The notes: generated from the sequence alone by a model not told the origin. Shown: positions 9,489-18,268, counted from the first letter of the stretch. The stretch is 64,000 nt of DNA from an uncultured Alistipes sp. (GCA_902388455.1 CABMPD010000002.1:62001-126000); one strand, 5' to 3'. Numbers and translations are program-made.

Positions 9489-10493
9489 TCAACTGCGCAG
9501 CCATTCGGAGAGGTCGTAGATCCGTATGAGCTCCTCATCCCGGTCGTTAATGTATATCAGTCCTGTCTCCGGGTCGGCGTAGAAGCTGCTGACGTCCCCC
9601 TCGATGCTGTAGACGGCTTCGGGTCTCATGTCGAAGTCGAAAACCATAAGCCGGGTAGAGCAGGTCCAGGTCTCCTCGTCCACAAGGTCGTTGAAAAGCA
9701 GGAGAAAGTGATTCCCCAGGAGGTCGCCGTCGTTGAATCCCAGGCCTCCGGCATTCTCCCTTACCTCATCCGGCCGCTGTTCCACGTACACCTTGCGGAT
9801 AAGTCTGCCGTCCGTGCTGTGCAGCCACACGTACGGGCGGTCGGTGTAGACGAGCATCCTGGAATTGTCGGGTGTGAAGATCTCGCTGGTCTGCAGACGG
9901 GGAACCCACCAGTCCTCGTATTCCTTGGCGTCTATGTCATCGCCCCAGGTCTCGAAGTAAACGGTGTCCGAGTCACTGCTGATGAGGAAGTAGCGGTTCT
10001 CGTTGTTGTTGACGATGACCGAGCCGTCCGGCAGGGGATGCCAGGTCCTGTTCATTACCGGCACTTCTCCGATCTTTCTTACGTCCGTTTTCCCGTCGGT
10101 CAGACATGTGGCCACGCGGTTGAGGGAGCCTTTGAACGCGTCTTTGACGAAGATGATGACGGAGTCGCCTTCAGTGTATGGAGTTCCGTACCGGAGAGGG
10201 TACAGGAACTCCCCCGGACCGTTGCCGGTTCTGAGCGTGCGGACTATCACGTTGAGGCTGTCATCGGTAACAGCTGCTCTGTAATCATTGTCTCCTATGG
10301 AAGCTATCCAGTAGTCTCCGGCGCGGGCGATGCCGTAGAGGTTGACCTTCACTGGATCGTATTTCATAGTCCTCACCGGCTGCAGCTCCCCGCTTATCGG
10401 GAAGCTGTCGACAAAGGTGTAATTGCTGTCCGAACATGAGCACAGGCACAGGGCTGCGGCGACTGTAATGGCATAGATTTTCCGCATAGGCAT
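9489..10493 (-). CDS. Six-bladed beta-propeller lipoprotein
   Basis: This 334-residue protein begins with a signal peptide and lipobox (LCLCSCSDS), so it is probably an exported lipoprotein. Features of the Bacteroidales six-bladed beta-propeller family are visible: an early PVRTMKYDPV strand, the TLRTGNGPGEFLYP loop (a G-x-GPGEF hallmark) near residue 90, and a closing strand that ends IRIYDLSEWL. No catalytic residues are recognised, and the function of this family is not established. It is the third propeller gene downstream of the regulator at 12986-14557 but has its own promoter. It resembles the propeller at 18309-19340 closely in its N-terminus (PVRVIHYDPV) and C-terminus (SLYDLSEWL), so the two are paralogues. 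Confidence 0.82.
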   Translation of the reverse strand: MPMRKIYAITVAAALCLCSCSDSNYTFVDSFPISGELQPVRTMKYDPVKVNLYGIARAGDYWIASIGDNDYRAAVTDDSLNVIVRTLRTGNGPGEFLYPLRYGTPYTEGDSVIIFVKDAFKGSLNRVATCLTDGKTDVRKIGEVPVMNRTWHPLPDGSVIVNNNENRYFLISSDSDTVYFETWGDDIDAKEYEDWWVPRLQTSEIFTPDNSRMLVYTDRPYVWLHSTDGRLIRKVYVEQRPDEVRENAGGLGFNDGDLLGNHFLLLFNDLVDEETWTCSTRLMVFDFDMRPEAVYSIEGDVSSFYADPETGLIYINDRDEELIRIYDLSEWLRS

Positions 10494-10516
10494 TTAGATT
10501 TAAATGTAATGACGTT

Positions 10517-10548
10517 CAAATTTAAAAAATGTTACAGTCCCCGGCAAA
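10517..10548 (-). promoter_or_regulatory. Promoter of propeller lipoprotein 9489-10493
   Basis: On the minus strand a TTTTGC element (10548-10543) precedes TAAATTTG (10524-10517) by 18 bp. This fits the Bacteroidota promoter pattern and is placed 23 bp before the start codon, suggesting that the gene is also transcribed on its own. Confidence 0.65.
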
Positions 10549-10556
10549 ATTTTCCG

Positions 10557-11621
10557 TCATTTCAGTGTAATCTTGAAGATGGTCGTGGAGCCGTCGTCGG
10601 AGAAGCGGGACCAGTAGAGGACGTTGTCCTGGACGTAGAAGTTCATGTAACTTATGCGGTATGTCTCTCCGTCGTATCGGAAGAAGAAGCCCTGGTCTTC
10701 TCCGTTCTCTAAGTCCTGCTCGGTATAGGTATTGTGAATGGCCCGCTTGCCGGTGCGGGTGTTGACGGCATCGAAGAACAGGCACATCTCCTTCTCGTAC
10801 ACAAATTCTGCAAGATACCAGTCGCCGCAGATATCTTCAGAGTTCTGCAGGAGGTAATTTGCTTCATTTGCGCCTACGACTGTAGCGTCATCCTCAGGCT
10901 GAGCGTACCGGCCCAGTTCCACGTGCAGGTAGGGAGCACCGTCCAGAGTGTAGTAGGTATGTCCTCCGTAAGGCTTGAAGAGGTATGTAGAGTTGTAGAG
11001 CAGCACGGGTTCGGAGACTATCAGTCCGCGGGTGGAAAGCTGGCTCTTGTTGTATATGGGCAGGGCCTTGCCAACTAAGTTCAGGTCCCTGTCGAGGAAG
11101 ATGATGCTGCTGTCCCGCTCTGTGTTGGACATCTTTGTGGCGGCGTACCTGTCCTTGGATATGGCGCGGATATCTCCGAGGACACCGGTCAGGCTGTTGC
11201 GGACCTCATCGATGAAACGGCCGTCAGAATCCAAGCGGATGACCTTGTTCATAAAATCATAGATCAGTATCTCGTGGTTGTAAGGATCATACGAGAAATC
11301 CGGCCATACATACTCACCGGGCCCGCGTCCTGACCGGTCATAGGCATGGAGCAGGTCTCCGTCCTCTGAGAAGATCACGAGCTTGTAGTCGGCGGTCTTG
11401 CCGAACAGCCTGCCGTCATAGACCGCGAAGAGGGTGATGTCGTAGAGGCTGTCGCACTTGAGCTCTACTTTCTCGATCTTCTGTGCGATGCTCTCAATGC
11501 CGACAGTGTCGGGCTTGCTTTTCAGACTGTTCTCGAAGTTTACTGTCCTGACACCGTCTCCGGCGCAGGAACCGGCCAGCGCTGCGGCGGCCAGCAGGAT
11601 GATGGGAAGATGCTTTTTCAT
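10557..11621 (-). CDS. Six-bladed beta-propeller lipoprotein
   Basis: This 354-residue exported lipoprotein has signal peptide MKKHLPIILLAAAALAGSC (lipobox LAGSC). It has the propeller hallmark DRSGRGPGEYVWP near residue 100, followed by strand-loop repeats with IYDFMNKVIRLDSDG, and it ends IFKITLK. It starts inside the stop codon of the upstream gene (ATGA at 11618-11621), so the two are translationally coupled. Function unknown. The genes around it suggest an envelope-located partner or target of the nearby membrane regulator. Confidence 0.82.
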   Translation of the reverse strand: MKKHLPIILLAAAALAGSCAGDGVRTVNFENSLKSKPDTVGIESIAQKIEKVELKCDSLYDITLFAVYDGRLFGKTADYKLVIFSEDGDLLHAYDRSGRGPGEYVWPDFSYDPYNHEILIYDFMNKVIRLDSDGRFIDEVRNSLTGVLGDIRAISKDRYAATKMSNTERDSSIIFLDRDLNLVGKALPIYNKSQLSTRGLIVSEPVLLYNSTYLFKPYGGHTYYTLDGAPYLHVELGRYAQPEDDATVVGANEANYLLQNSEDICGDWYLAEFVYEKEMCLFFDAVNTRTGKRAIHNTYTEQDLENGEDQGFFFRYDGETYRISYMNFYVQDNVLYWSRFSDDGSTTIFKITLK

Positions 11622-12844
11622 TGTCTATGGTGTTTTACAGTTGTTGCGTATGTGGCGAAGGTCATCCTGTCCGTATCCGGGTCCAGAAGCTGGATGTTCA
11701 GTCCCTCCTCAGATACGAAGCAGGTGTAGCGGAAACAGGCATGGATGTCCTCTGCTATCTCACTTTCCCCGAGTATCCGGAAATCAGTATCCATAATGAT
11801 TACCGAGAGCCTTTTGGCCCTCTCGCTCATCTCCACCCCCGGCATCGGGGTGCTGCGCTCCACTATCCTGTAGTACAGGTCTCTCCAGCAGTCGTAGAGG
11901 ATATTGGCGTATGTGGTCTGCGACCTGAAATGCTCTATGTCCAGACGCCACTTGCCGGCTGTAAACGGCTCTACCGGCGCGGCATCCCTGCTTTCCACCG
12001 TGTATTTCCGGAGGGAATGGTCCTGGAGCGAAAATACGTAGATGTGGCCGTCTGGAGGATATCCCACGACTATCTGCTTCCGGTCCGGATCGTACGCGGA
12101 ATAAGGGTTGCTCATCAGCATATATCCATAGCCTGTATAATCCTTATAGAGTCCCGGATACGGTACTAAGGCCTCTTGTCTCGTCTTTCTGGGAAACGGG
12201 CCCGGATGCAGGCAGTAGGTGGAATACAGCCGTCGGTAGTCGCTTACGGTGTAGTACAGATTTCCTCCGTCTAAGTACGGCTGTCCGGAGCCTCCGGGGA
12301 AAATCGTGGCCGAGGAATGCAGCGGCAGGGTCTTTCTCGTCTCTCCGCTGCTGTCTATCAGGAATATGCGTTGGATATTGGAGTTCAGCAGAAATATCGA
12401 GTCCTCGGAAACGATATTCATGCTGTTAGGGTTGATTACTGCCCGGATATCCGTTATTACTGTGTCGGTTGCCTTAGAGATGAGGTTGTGGCGGATAATC
12501 CTGCCACCGTCGTGCGAGTAGATGTCATACCAGTAAAAATCCGATGTGCCGGGGTCAAAGAAGACAGTCATGAACGAGCGGGCCGCACATGGAATGACGA
12601 AGCTCCCTTTTCTCTCCAGGGTCAGGGAGTCGGCCGCAGGGTATGACCAGGTGTAGATGCCGGAGGTGTCGAATGCCACGGAGGCGGCACCGGCATTCCG
12701 GGAGGAGAGGGAAGAGTCCATGCCCGCAGGATTGGTCCTGTGGATGATAATCCTGTCCGTTCTGCCGTGCTGCGCCGCAACAGGCGGAAGGACGGAGAGC
12801 AGAAGTGCTGATACTGCGGAAAGGATTCTCAGGAGTCGGGTCAT
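11618..12844 (-). CDS. Exported protein with beta-propeller-like repeats
   Basis: This is a 408-residue protein. The ATG at 12844 was chosen because it opens a clean signal peptide (MTRLLRILSAVSALLLSVLPPVAAQ) and lies 17 bp after a strong -7 box; an upstream in-frame ATG at 12976 would place the promoter inside the gene. No lipobox Cys is seen, so it is probably periplasmic. The body has repeated short beta-strand segments ending in loops (for example DPDRKQIVVGYPPDGHIYVF), consistent with a propeller fold, but the GPGEF hallmark of its neighbours is missing. It is the first gene of the propeller operon, reading away from the regulator. Confidence 0.7.
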   Translation of the reverse strand: MTRLLRILSAVSALLLSVLPPVAAQHGRTDRIIIHRTNPAGMDSSLSSRNAGAASVAFDTSGIYTWSYPAADSLTLERKGSFVIPCAARSFMTVFFDPGTSDFYWYDIYSHDGGRIIRHNLISKATDTVITDIRAVINPNSMNIVSEDSIFLLNSNIQRIFLIDSSGETRKTLPLHSSATIFPGGSGQPYLDGGNLYYTVSDYRRLYSTYCLHPGPFPRKTRQEALVPYPGLYKDYTGYGYMLMSNPYSAYDPDRKQIVVGYPPDGHIYVFSLQDHSLRKYTVESRDAAPVEPFTAGKWRLDIEHFRSQTTYANILYDCWRDLYYRIVERSTPMPGVEMSERAKRLSVIIMDTDFRILGESEIAEDIHACFRYTCFVSEEGLNIQLLDPDTDRMTFATYATTVKHHRQ

Positions 12845-12860
12845 GGTCTTGAATTTTCCG

Positions 12861-12892
12861 CAAAAGTACAGCGCGGGGTAGGAAAATGCAAA
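12861..12892 (-). promoter_or_regulatory. Promoter of the propeller operon (12844 to 10557)
   Basis: The minus strand carries TTTGC (12892-12888), a 19-bp spacer and TACTTTTG (12868-12861), an excellent Bacteroidota promoter. Inverted GTTGCAT repeats sit just upstream of the -33 element. Confidence 0.8.
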
Positions 12893-12900
12893 TCCGGTTT

Positions 12901-12976
12901 GTTGCATGGAGTCAAGATGCAACATCGTGATAATCTGCGAAGTATACTCGGAGGAAAACCTCCGCAAAAGTTGCAT
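12901..12976. promoter_or_regulatory. Candidate operator: GTTGCAT inverted repeat plus a third copy
   Basis: GTTGCAT at 12901-12907 and its exact complement ATGCAAC at 12917-12923 form a 7-bp dyad with a 9-bp spacer. A third copy, GTTGCAT, is at 12970-12976. The dyad starts 9 bp upstream of the -33 element of the propeller operon and lies between that operon and the HTH regulator gene at 12986, a good position for an activator site. Confidence 0.5.
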
Positions 12977-12985
12977 CGGCAGATT

Positions 12986-14557
12986 TCAGCTGTTTTTTCC
13001 GCCGTTTTCCGGGTAGTTCTCGGTGATTTCCCTCAGCCAGGAGGAGAGCCGGGTGTCGATTCCCATGCGGCGGGCGATGCGGCTCTTGCGCACGTTGAGA
13101 CTCTTCGGCGGGATGTTCAGAATGACGCTGATGGCGTTGCCGGAGAAGCCGCAGCACATCAGGGCTATCAGCCTGCGGTCCTCGTCCTTGAGCCAGGGGT
13201 ATTCCGCATACAGCTTAGGCAGCAGGCCCGGCCATGCGGCCTCGACGATATCCCCTATACGGGCGAAGGTGGCCTCCTGCGTCAGCTTGGAATGCAGCAC
13301 TTCCTTGACCTTGCGGGAGATGTGCTCGGGGGATTCCTCATGGACGTAGTAGATGTCGGCCAGCTCCTTGGTGACTCCCAGCAGGTCCTCGGAGAATGCC
13401 AGCAGCTCCTTCTTGGCCGTGGCGGTCTGCCTCAGGGCGGCCGTGATGGCCCTGAGGTCGTTCTCTTCCTGCGACTGCCGCTCGGATGTCCTCCGCATCT
13501 TCTCCTGCAGCTCGCGGACCTCGTCCTGACGGCGGATAAGCTCGTCCCTGACCCTTCCGGCGAGAGCGGCCTGCTCCATTGCCCTGGATTTCTGATTGCG
13601 GTACAGGATGATGAAGATTACGGCCACTATGACCGCAGCCGCGAGCCATGTAAGGAGAAACATCGCGACGGTCATATTGTGTATCTTGCGCTGATACAGC
13701 TCCTCCCTCAGCCGGAAGAAGTCATATTTCATCTCAGCCGCCGCCAATTGCTCCCTGTAGCCGGCCTGCTCGATGCTGTCTGCTATTATCCGGGTCCGGG
13801 TCTCGAACGTGTGTACCGACTTCCAGTCGCCGAGGGCCTGGGAGATGCCGGCCTGGGTCAGGTACCAGTTCAGGCTGTCCACGGCGTTGCTGACTACAAG
13901 CCTGTCGCGGAACAATGCGGCCGAGTCGGTCTGTCCGAGTGCGGCGTATGCGGTGGATGCAAGGTAGAAAAGGTTGTTGTACAGGTCTTTTTCTGACGGT
14001 GTGGCCGCCGACCAGCCGTATTCGGACAATGCGCGGGATACATACGATACGGCACTGCGGTAATCCTGGCGTATGACTTCGGCGTAGGCGTAGAGTCCGT
14101 ATGCCGACAGGCGGTCGCTCCGGTCGAGGGTCAGCGGAAACAGGTCGTTGCCGATACCTAAGTGATACAGGGCCGCGTCCACCGAGTCCGGCAGCAGCAT
14201 CCTCGCCAAAGCTAAGTGAGTGTCAGCCACCCTGCCCGCCAGCCCAGCCGCCTCGAAGTACTTCAGGGCCTTGCGGTACCTTTCCACCGCCTCGCCCTGA
14301 TTGACCACACTGTTCTGATATAGTTCCGCTATCGCATAATTTACCTCCCCGAGCCCGGCCGTGTCCCCTATCTCCGCCAGTATCGGCTCCGCCTTCTTGA
14401 AGTCGCTCATCGCCATCTCCCCTCCGCCGAGCTCCACCATCTCCATCCCGTGGGAGAACAGCTCGCGTGCCTTCTCCGCCTGCCTCCGGTTGACGGAGCA
14501 GGAGGCTGCTGTCAGCAGGACAGCGGCGATAACCGGTAACTTCAGCAGTCTGTTCAT
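12986..14557 (-). CDS. Membrane-spanning TPR/HTH transcriptional regulator
   Basis: This 523-residue protein starts MNRLLKLPVIAAVLLTAASC: a signal sequence with lipobox Cys20. Residues 25-290 form TPR-like helical pairs (for example EAVERYRKALKYFEAAG). A strong membrane span lies at about 296-319, then a charged coiled coil at 325-410. The C-terminal ~70 residues contain a helix-turn-helix (DRRLIALMCCGFSGNAIS...KSLNVRKSRIARRMG) like a LuxR-type DNA-binding unit. This suggests a one-component regulator sensing in the periplasm and binding DNA in the cytoplasm. The C-terminus is homologous to those at 44650-46194 and 58453-60219. The likely targets are the propeller genes downstream. The upstream in-frame ATG at 14569 is less likely because the signal begins at 14557. 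Confidence 0.8.
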   Translation of the reverse strand: MNRLLKLPVIAAVLLTAASCSVNRRQAEKARELFSHGMEMVELGGGEMAMSDFKKAEPILAEIGDTAGLGEVNYAIAELYQNSVVNQGEAVERYRKALKYFEAAGLAGRVADTHLALARMLLPDSVDAALYHLGIGNDLFPLTLDRSDRLSAYGLYAYAEVIRQDYRSAVSYVSRALSEYGWSAATPSEKDLYNNLFYLASTAYAALGQTDSAALFRDRLVVSNAVDSLNWYLTQAGISQALGDWKSVHTFETRTRIIADSIEQAGYREQLAAAEMKYDFFRLREELYQRKIHNMTVAMFLLTWLAAAVIVAVIFIILYRNQKSRAMEQAALAGRVRDELIRRQDEVRELQEKMRRTSERQSQEENDLRAITAALRQTATAKKELLAFSEDLLGVTKELADIYYVHEESPEHISRKVKEVLHSKLTQEATFARIGDIVEAAWPGLLPKLYAEYPWLKDEDRRLIALMCCGFSGNAISVILNIPPKSLNVRKSRIARRMGIDTRLSSWLREITENYPENGGKNS

Positions 14558-14598
14558 TTTACTGCACAAAAATAGGAAATTTTGTCCTTAGAATGATA

Positions 14599-14653
14599 AT
14601 GCATTTATTTGCGATAAATAAATATGCATAATTTTATTTATTATGAATAAATA
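14599..14653. repeat. Two AT-rich dyads upstream of an AAA/DUF4143 ATPase
   Basis: The first dyad pairs ATTTATTT (14603-14610) with AAATAAAT (14616-14623) and is flanked by ATGCAT on both sides (14599-14604, 14624-14629). The second is TATTTATTATGAATAAATA (14635-14653), with 8-bp perfect arms. Both lie immediately upstream of the -7 box at 14658, the position of an operator or autoregulatory site. Confidence 0.6.
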
Positions 14654-14657
14654 TTTT

Positions 14658-14665
14658 TACCTTTG
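14658..14665 (+). promoter_or_regulatory. -7 promoter box of AAA/DUF4143 ATPase (14677)
   Basis: TACCTTTG matches TAnnTTTG and ends 11 bp before the start codon, so the leader should be only a few bases long. Confidence 0.7.
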
Positions 14666-14676
14666 CATAAAAAAGA

Positions 14677-15936
14677 ATGGCAGTAACAAAAGAAGTTTTC
14701 CGTTTACTGATACGGGAAGGGCAGGAAACAATCAGGGATGTCGAGCTCTACGACAGGCCTTTTGAGTTTGAGGATCACGGCAGGTATGTTCTTGTGGGTG
14801 TCCGCCAGGCCGGCAAGTCCTACATGCTCTACAAGCGGGCCAAGCAGCTTCTGGCTCAGGGGCTTCAACTTGAGGAACTCATGTACATCGATTTTGACGA
14901 CGAGCGTCTGCTGGAGATGACATATCAGGATTTCGATACGATTCTGCAGGCCTACATGTCTGCGTACCAGTATAAACCGATATTTCTGTTCGATGAGATT
15001 CAGAATATTGACGGATGGGAGCATTTTGCGAGAAGGCTTGCCAATCAGAAATATACCGTCTATATCACAGGCAGCAATGCCAGGATGCTCAGCCGTGATA
15101 TTCATACTACATTGGGCGGCCGCTTCACCGATGAGAAGATATATCCGTATTCCTTTGCCGAGTATCTTGGGGCTCAGGGCATCGTACCTGGCCGTGAATG
15201 GGCATTCGGGTCAGAGAGATTCACTGTGTATCAGATGCTGGAGCAGTATATGCTTTGGGGAGGTTTCCCCGAACTGTTGTTGTACAGGAACAAGCGCCGC
15301 TGGCTGAATGATGTGTATGAGAAGATACTGCTGAATGATATTATCCTGAGAAATAGGATAAAGAACGAAATGGCGCTGCGCATGACTCTTAAGCGTCTGG
15401 CGGAGAGTGTTACGAAGCCGATAGCGTACAACAGGATAGCCAACCTGATAAAAGGTACCGGAACAAGTACGACGGCAGCGTCGGTTATCCAGTATGTGGA
15501 GGCAGCGAAGGATGCGTATGTCGTTCTGGCGCTTGAGAATTATGCGTCAAAATTTGTCGAGCGCGAGACTGTAAAGAAGCATTATTTTATCGACAACGGG
15601 CTTTTGAGTATTTTCCTTACTGGGACGGACTCCCCTTTGTTGGAGAATTTGTGTGCGGTCCATCTGTTTCGAAAGTATGAGGACAGGCTGTACTACTACA
15701 GCCGGAATTCAGAGGTGGACTTTTACGTTCCTGATGAGAAATATGCCGTACAGGCGTGTGTAACCCTAAGTGATGCCGATACTAAAGACAGGGAGGTAAG
15801 CGCCCTGATGAAGTTGGACCGGCTTGAGAATTTAGAAAGAATGGTTATCGTCACGCGGGACGAAAAGGAGTCCATTCCTATTCCAGGCGGCAGGACCATA
15901 GAAGTCCTGCCGGCCGCGGAGTGGCTGCTGGAATAA
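14677..15936 (+). CDS. AAA+ ATPase with DUF4143 domain (copy 1)
   Basis: This is a 419-residue ATP-binding protein of the AAA_14/DUF4143 family. Walker A is GVRQAGKS (residues 41-48), Walker B FLFDEIQN (about 104-111), and the sensor-1 segment ends YITGSNARML (about 129-138). DUF4143 occupies the C-terminal half and in this family resembles a PD-(D/E)xK nuclease fold. Here the expected E-V-D...E-V-K pattern is degraded: EVDFYV is kept, but the E-V-K strand reads VQACVTL with no lysine, so nuclease activity is doubtful. Codon use is more AT-rich than the flanking genes, suggesting acquired DNA. The family's role is not established. Confidence 0.92.
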   Translation: MAVTKEVFRLLIREGQETIRDVELYDRPFEFEDHGRYVLVGVRQAGKSYMLYKRAKQLLAQGLQLEELMYIDFDDERLLEMTYQDFDTILQAYMSAYQYKPIFLFDEIQNIDGWEHFARRLANQKYTVYITGSNARMLSRDIHTTLGGRFTDEKIYPYSFAEYLGAQGIVPGREWAFGSERFTVYQMLEQYMLWGGFPELLLYRNKRRWLNDVYEKILLNDIILRNRIKNEMALRMTLKRLAESVTKPIAYNRIANLIKGTGTSTTAASVIQYVEAAKDAYVVLALENYASKFVERETVKKHYFIDNGLLSIFLTGTDSPLLENLCAVHLFRKYEDRLYYYSRNSEVDFYVPDEKYAVQACVTLSDADTKDREVSALMKLDRLENLERMVIVTRDEKESIPIPGGRTIEVLPAAEWLLE

Positions 15937-15950
15937 GACGTCATGCGCGT

Positions 15951-17321
15951 TTACAGCAGGACTTCGGTGTAGCGGCCGGCGAGGGAGCGGCGGGTGTAGG
16001 CGGAGATGGCTCCGGGGTCGGGGCTAAATGTGAGGGTGCGGGTGTACAGGGCTGTAAGGTACTCCTTCAGCGGGACTTCCTCTTCCCAGTCGAATATCCG
16101 TCCGGTGCGGGTGGCGGTGAGGGAACGCTCGAGGACGCTGCCGTGAGGGCCGAATGCGGCTATGGGGCGGCCGGCGGCGAGGTATTCGAAGTATTTTCCT
16201 GTGAGAATGCCGGCGGCCTCGGGTTCCTCGCGCAGGGGCAGCAGGAGCAGGTCGGCGGCCTTCTGCAGGCGGTTGGCCTCGTGGTGGGGGATGTAGCCCC
16301 GGTCGGTCAGGCGGTCGCCCAGACCGGCCTCACGCACTGCGGCGAGGATCTCCGGGTCAGTCTTTCCGGCAAATGTCAGATGCAGGTCGCGGCCGAAGCC
16401 CGGGAGGTCGCGGCAGAGCTCCGCGAGGACCTTCCAGAGCCTGCGGGGATTGCCCTCCGCGGAGAAGAGGCCGGTGTGCACGAGGTTGAATCCTGCCGGG
16501 AGCTCTGCGGCAGTGATGCCGGTGAAATCTGCCTCGTCGTAGCCGTTCTCGATGACGTGGAATTTGTTTTTCTGCTCAGTCTCATAGCTGTCACCGGCAG
16601 TCTGCCGTCCTGAGGCGCCGCGCTTTTTATCTGCTTCCAGTTCCTCCAGGAAGTCCCGTACCATATTGTCCGTGACGGCCACCACATGGTCTGCCTCGCG
16701 CAGCACCGAGAGCTCCATGGCGGCGTACCTCTTCCGGCTCCGGCGGGTCAGCGGAAGGTGTTTGAAGTAGAATATCCGGGTCCACGGGTCGCGGAAATCG
16801 GCTGTCCAGGGGATGCCGGTCGAACGGTGCAGGGCCCTTGCTATCAGGTGCATCGAATGGGGCGGGCCGGTGCTGACGATGGCGTCGACGGGATGCTCGC
16901 GGAGGTATTGTTTCAGGAACCTGACGGAGGGCCGGATCCACAGGAAGCGGGGGTCGGGGACGAAGACATTGGCCCTGAGCCATAGGGAGAGGCGCATCAG
17001 GGGAGACTTGTGGCCGACGGCGTTGATGGGGTTGACGGCGCCCGACCCGGCCGAAGCCTTCCCGGAATTTTTCCCCTTATTGCCTGTCAGAGCGTTGAAT
17101 ACGGCGTACGGTTCGAGGATTGGCCGCTTGATGACCTCCACCTCCGGAGCGATGTCCCTCAGCAGGGATTCGTCCGTCATGCCCGCCTCCGGATTCTCAG
17201 GTGTGTAGATGACCGGCTGCCACCCGTGCTGCGGCAGATATTTGGACATTTTCAGCCACCGCTGCACGCCCGAGCCGGCTGTCGGCGGCCAGTAGTAGGT
17301 GATGATCAGTACCCGTTTCAT
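15951..17321 (-). CDS. Glycosyltransferase family 4-type (GT-B) enzyme
   Basis: This is a 456-residue GT-B glycosyltransferase. The N-terminal acceptor domain opens with MKRVLIITYYWPPTAGSG, which contains the typical glycine-rich loop. The C-terminal donor domain contains FNLVHTGLFSAEGNPRRL, then LTDRGYIPHHEANRLQKA and the E-x7-E-like region GILTGKYFEYLAAGRP that contacts the nucleotide sugar in GT4 enzymes. It probably builds a surface glycan; donor and acceptor are unknown. It starts within the stop codon of the upstream DUF3791 gene (ATGA), so it is translationally coupled to that cassette, an odd pairing. Confidence 0.87.
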   Translation of the reverse strand: MKRVLIITYYWPPTAGSGVQRWLKMSKYLPQHGWQPVIYTPENPEAGMTDESLLRDIAPEVEVIKRPILEPYAVFNALTGNKGKNSGKASAGSGAVNPINAVGHKSPLMRLSLWLRANVFVPDPRFLWIRPSVRFLKQYLREHPVDAIVSTGPPHSMHLIARALHRSTGIPWTADFRDPWTRIFYFKHLPLTRRSRKRYAAMELSVLREADHVVAVTDNMVRDFLEELEADKKRGASGRQTAGDSYETEQKNKFHVIENGYDEADFTGITAAELPAGFNLVHTGLFSAEGNPRRLWKVLAELCRDLPGFGRDLHLTFAGKTDPEILAAVREAGLGDRLTDRGYIPHHEANRLQKAADLLLLPLREEPEAAGILTGKYFEYLAAGRPIAAFGPHGSVLERSLTATRTGRIFDWEEEVPLKEYLTALYTRTLTFSPDPGAISAYTRRSLAGRYTEVLL

Positions 17322-17569
17322 ATTTTATCCTGATATTCTCTGATGAATTCGTCGGCGATATACAGGTCTCCGTAGAGATACAGGCCTGTCTCTTTGTCGT
17401 GCAGGTCGGCGCATGTCTTGCTGCCGTAGAACAGCTGCAGAGCCTCGGAGGGGGATATCCTGAGCCTTTTGGAAAGTTCCGCCGATATGATGCCTATGCG
17501 GTTGCTTAGGATGGTTTCCTGAATCTCAGGAGACTTGACGGGATCGTTAAATGTGTTCTGTCCGCTCAT
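17318..17569 (-). CDS. DUF3791-type small protein
   Basis: This 83-residue soluble protein has helices and a C-terminal segment IADEFIREYQDKI, resembling DUF3791 proteins, which are often encoded beside DUF3990. It overlaps the upstream DUF3990 gene by 23 bp and the downstream glycosyltransferase by 4 bp. It is probably the second small partner of the ADP-ribosyltransferase-like protein; an antitoxin-like role is inferred from context only. Confidence 0.65.
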   Translation of the reverse strand: MSGQNTFNDPVKSPEIQETILSNRIGIISAELSKRLRISPSEALQLFYGSKTCADLHDKETGLYLYGDLYIADEFIREYQDKI

Positions 17570-18032
17570 AGATGAGATATTTGTCGGTAAGTACCTGGTT
17601 TAACAGGCAGATTTGGTTGTTTGGCCGGTGCATCGCAAGTCTGCGCAGAGCTGTATCGGAGTCCATCAATCCGGCCATATAAAGGTTTATCGTGTCTATG
17701 ACACGGTCGTTTGCAACTCCGCCCTCTATGTAATCGTACGGGGCGGCAGGGTTGAGGCCGCGGCGGCTGGTGACTATGAAGTCCAGCCATTCATGATCGT
17801 ATGCGTTGAATATCCTGCATTTGCCTTCTTTGATAACAGCTTCTCTGTCTAAACTGTAGACGTTGATGAGAGCACTGCTGTTCCGGCGTTTGGCAGTAGC
17901 GGCAGCCCAGTCGGAGGCCTGTTTCAGCAGAGGTGTTACGTAGAATCCACGGCCAAAGTCCAAGTTCTCTCTGCCGAACATGCAGACCGGCCGCTCCACG
18001 GTCTGGGTACCTCCATGATATACCGTAATCAT
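17547..18032 (-). CDS. DUF3990 protein (ADP-ribosyltransferase-like)
   Basis: This 161-residue protein starts MITVYHGGTQTVERP and continues with LDFGRGFYVTP...QASDWA. That is the signature of DUF3990, a family with an ADP-ribosyltransferase-like fold (the YHG start and the GxGFYVT strand correspond to NAD-binding elements). Its start codon overlaps the stop of the upstream DUF3791 gene (18029-18032), and its 3' end overlaps the next DUF3791 gene by 23 bp. The arrangement resembles a toxin held by small partners. Enzyme activity and target are not known. Confidence 0.78.
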   Translation of the reverse strand: MITVYHGGTQTVERPVCMFGRENLDFGRGFYVTPLLKQASDWAAATAKRRNSSALINVYSLDREAVIKEGKCRIFNAYDHEWLDFIVTSRRGLNPAAPYDYIEGGVANDRVIDTINLYMAGLMDSDTALRRLAMHRPNNQICLLNQVLTDKYLIYERTEHI

Positions 18033-18268
18033 TTCTGTGTTTCTTTATTGTTCAGATACTCAATCATATCATCTGTAACACGCTCACGGCTTTGGGTATG
18101 GAGCGCATCGTAGCACGGAATGATGAAATCGTCTATCATCCTCACTTTCTTCATCCGCTCGTATATCTCCATATAGGACTTCCCAAGCCGTCTGGCAGTA
18201 CTCTCAATGCAGAATGCAGCGAAGGCGAGAACGATTTCTGTATGTGATAATTCAATCAAGTTACTCAT
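18029..18268 (-). CDS. DUF3791 small protein
   Basis: This 79-residue helical protein (ELSHTEIVLAFAAFCIESTA...SYMEIYERMKK) of the DUF3791 type is the first gene of the cassette and ends with an ATGA overlap into the DUF3990 gene. The coupling suggests it is made before or together with the DUF3990 protein. No promoter box could be assigned with confidence. Confidence 0.65.
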   Translation of the reverse strand: MSNLIELSHTEIVLAFAAFCIESTARRLGKSYMEIYERMKKVRMIDDFIIPCYDALHTQSRERVTDDMIEYLNNKETQK

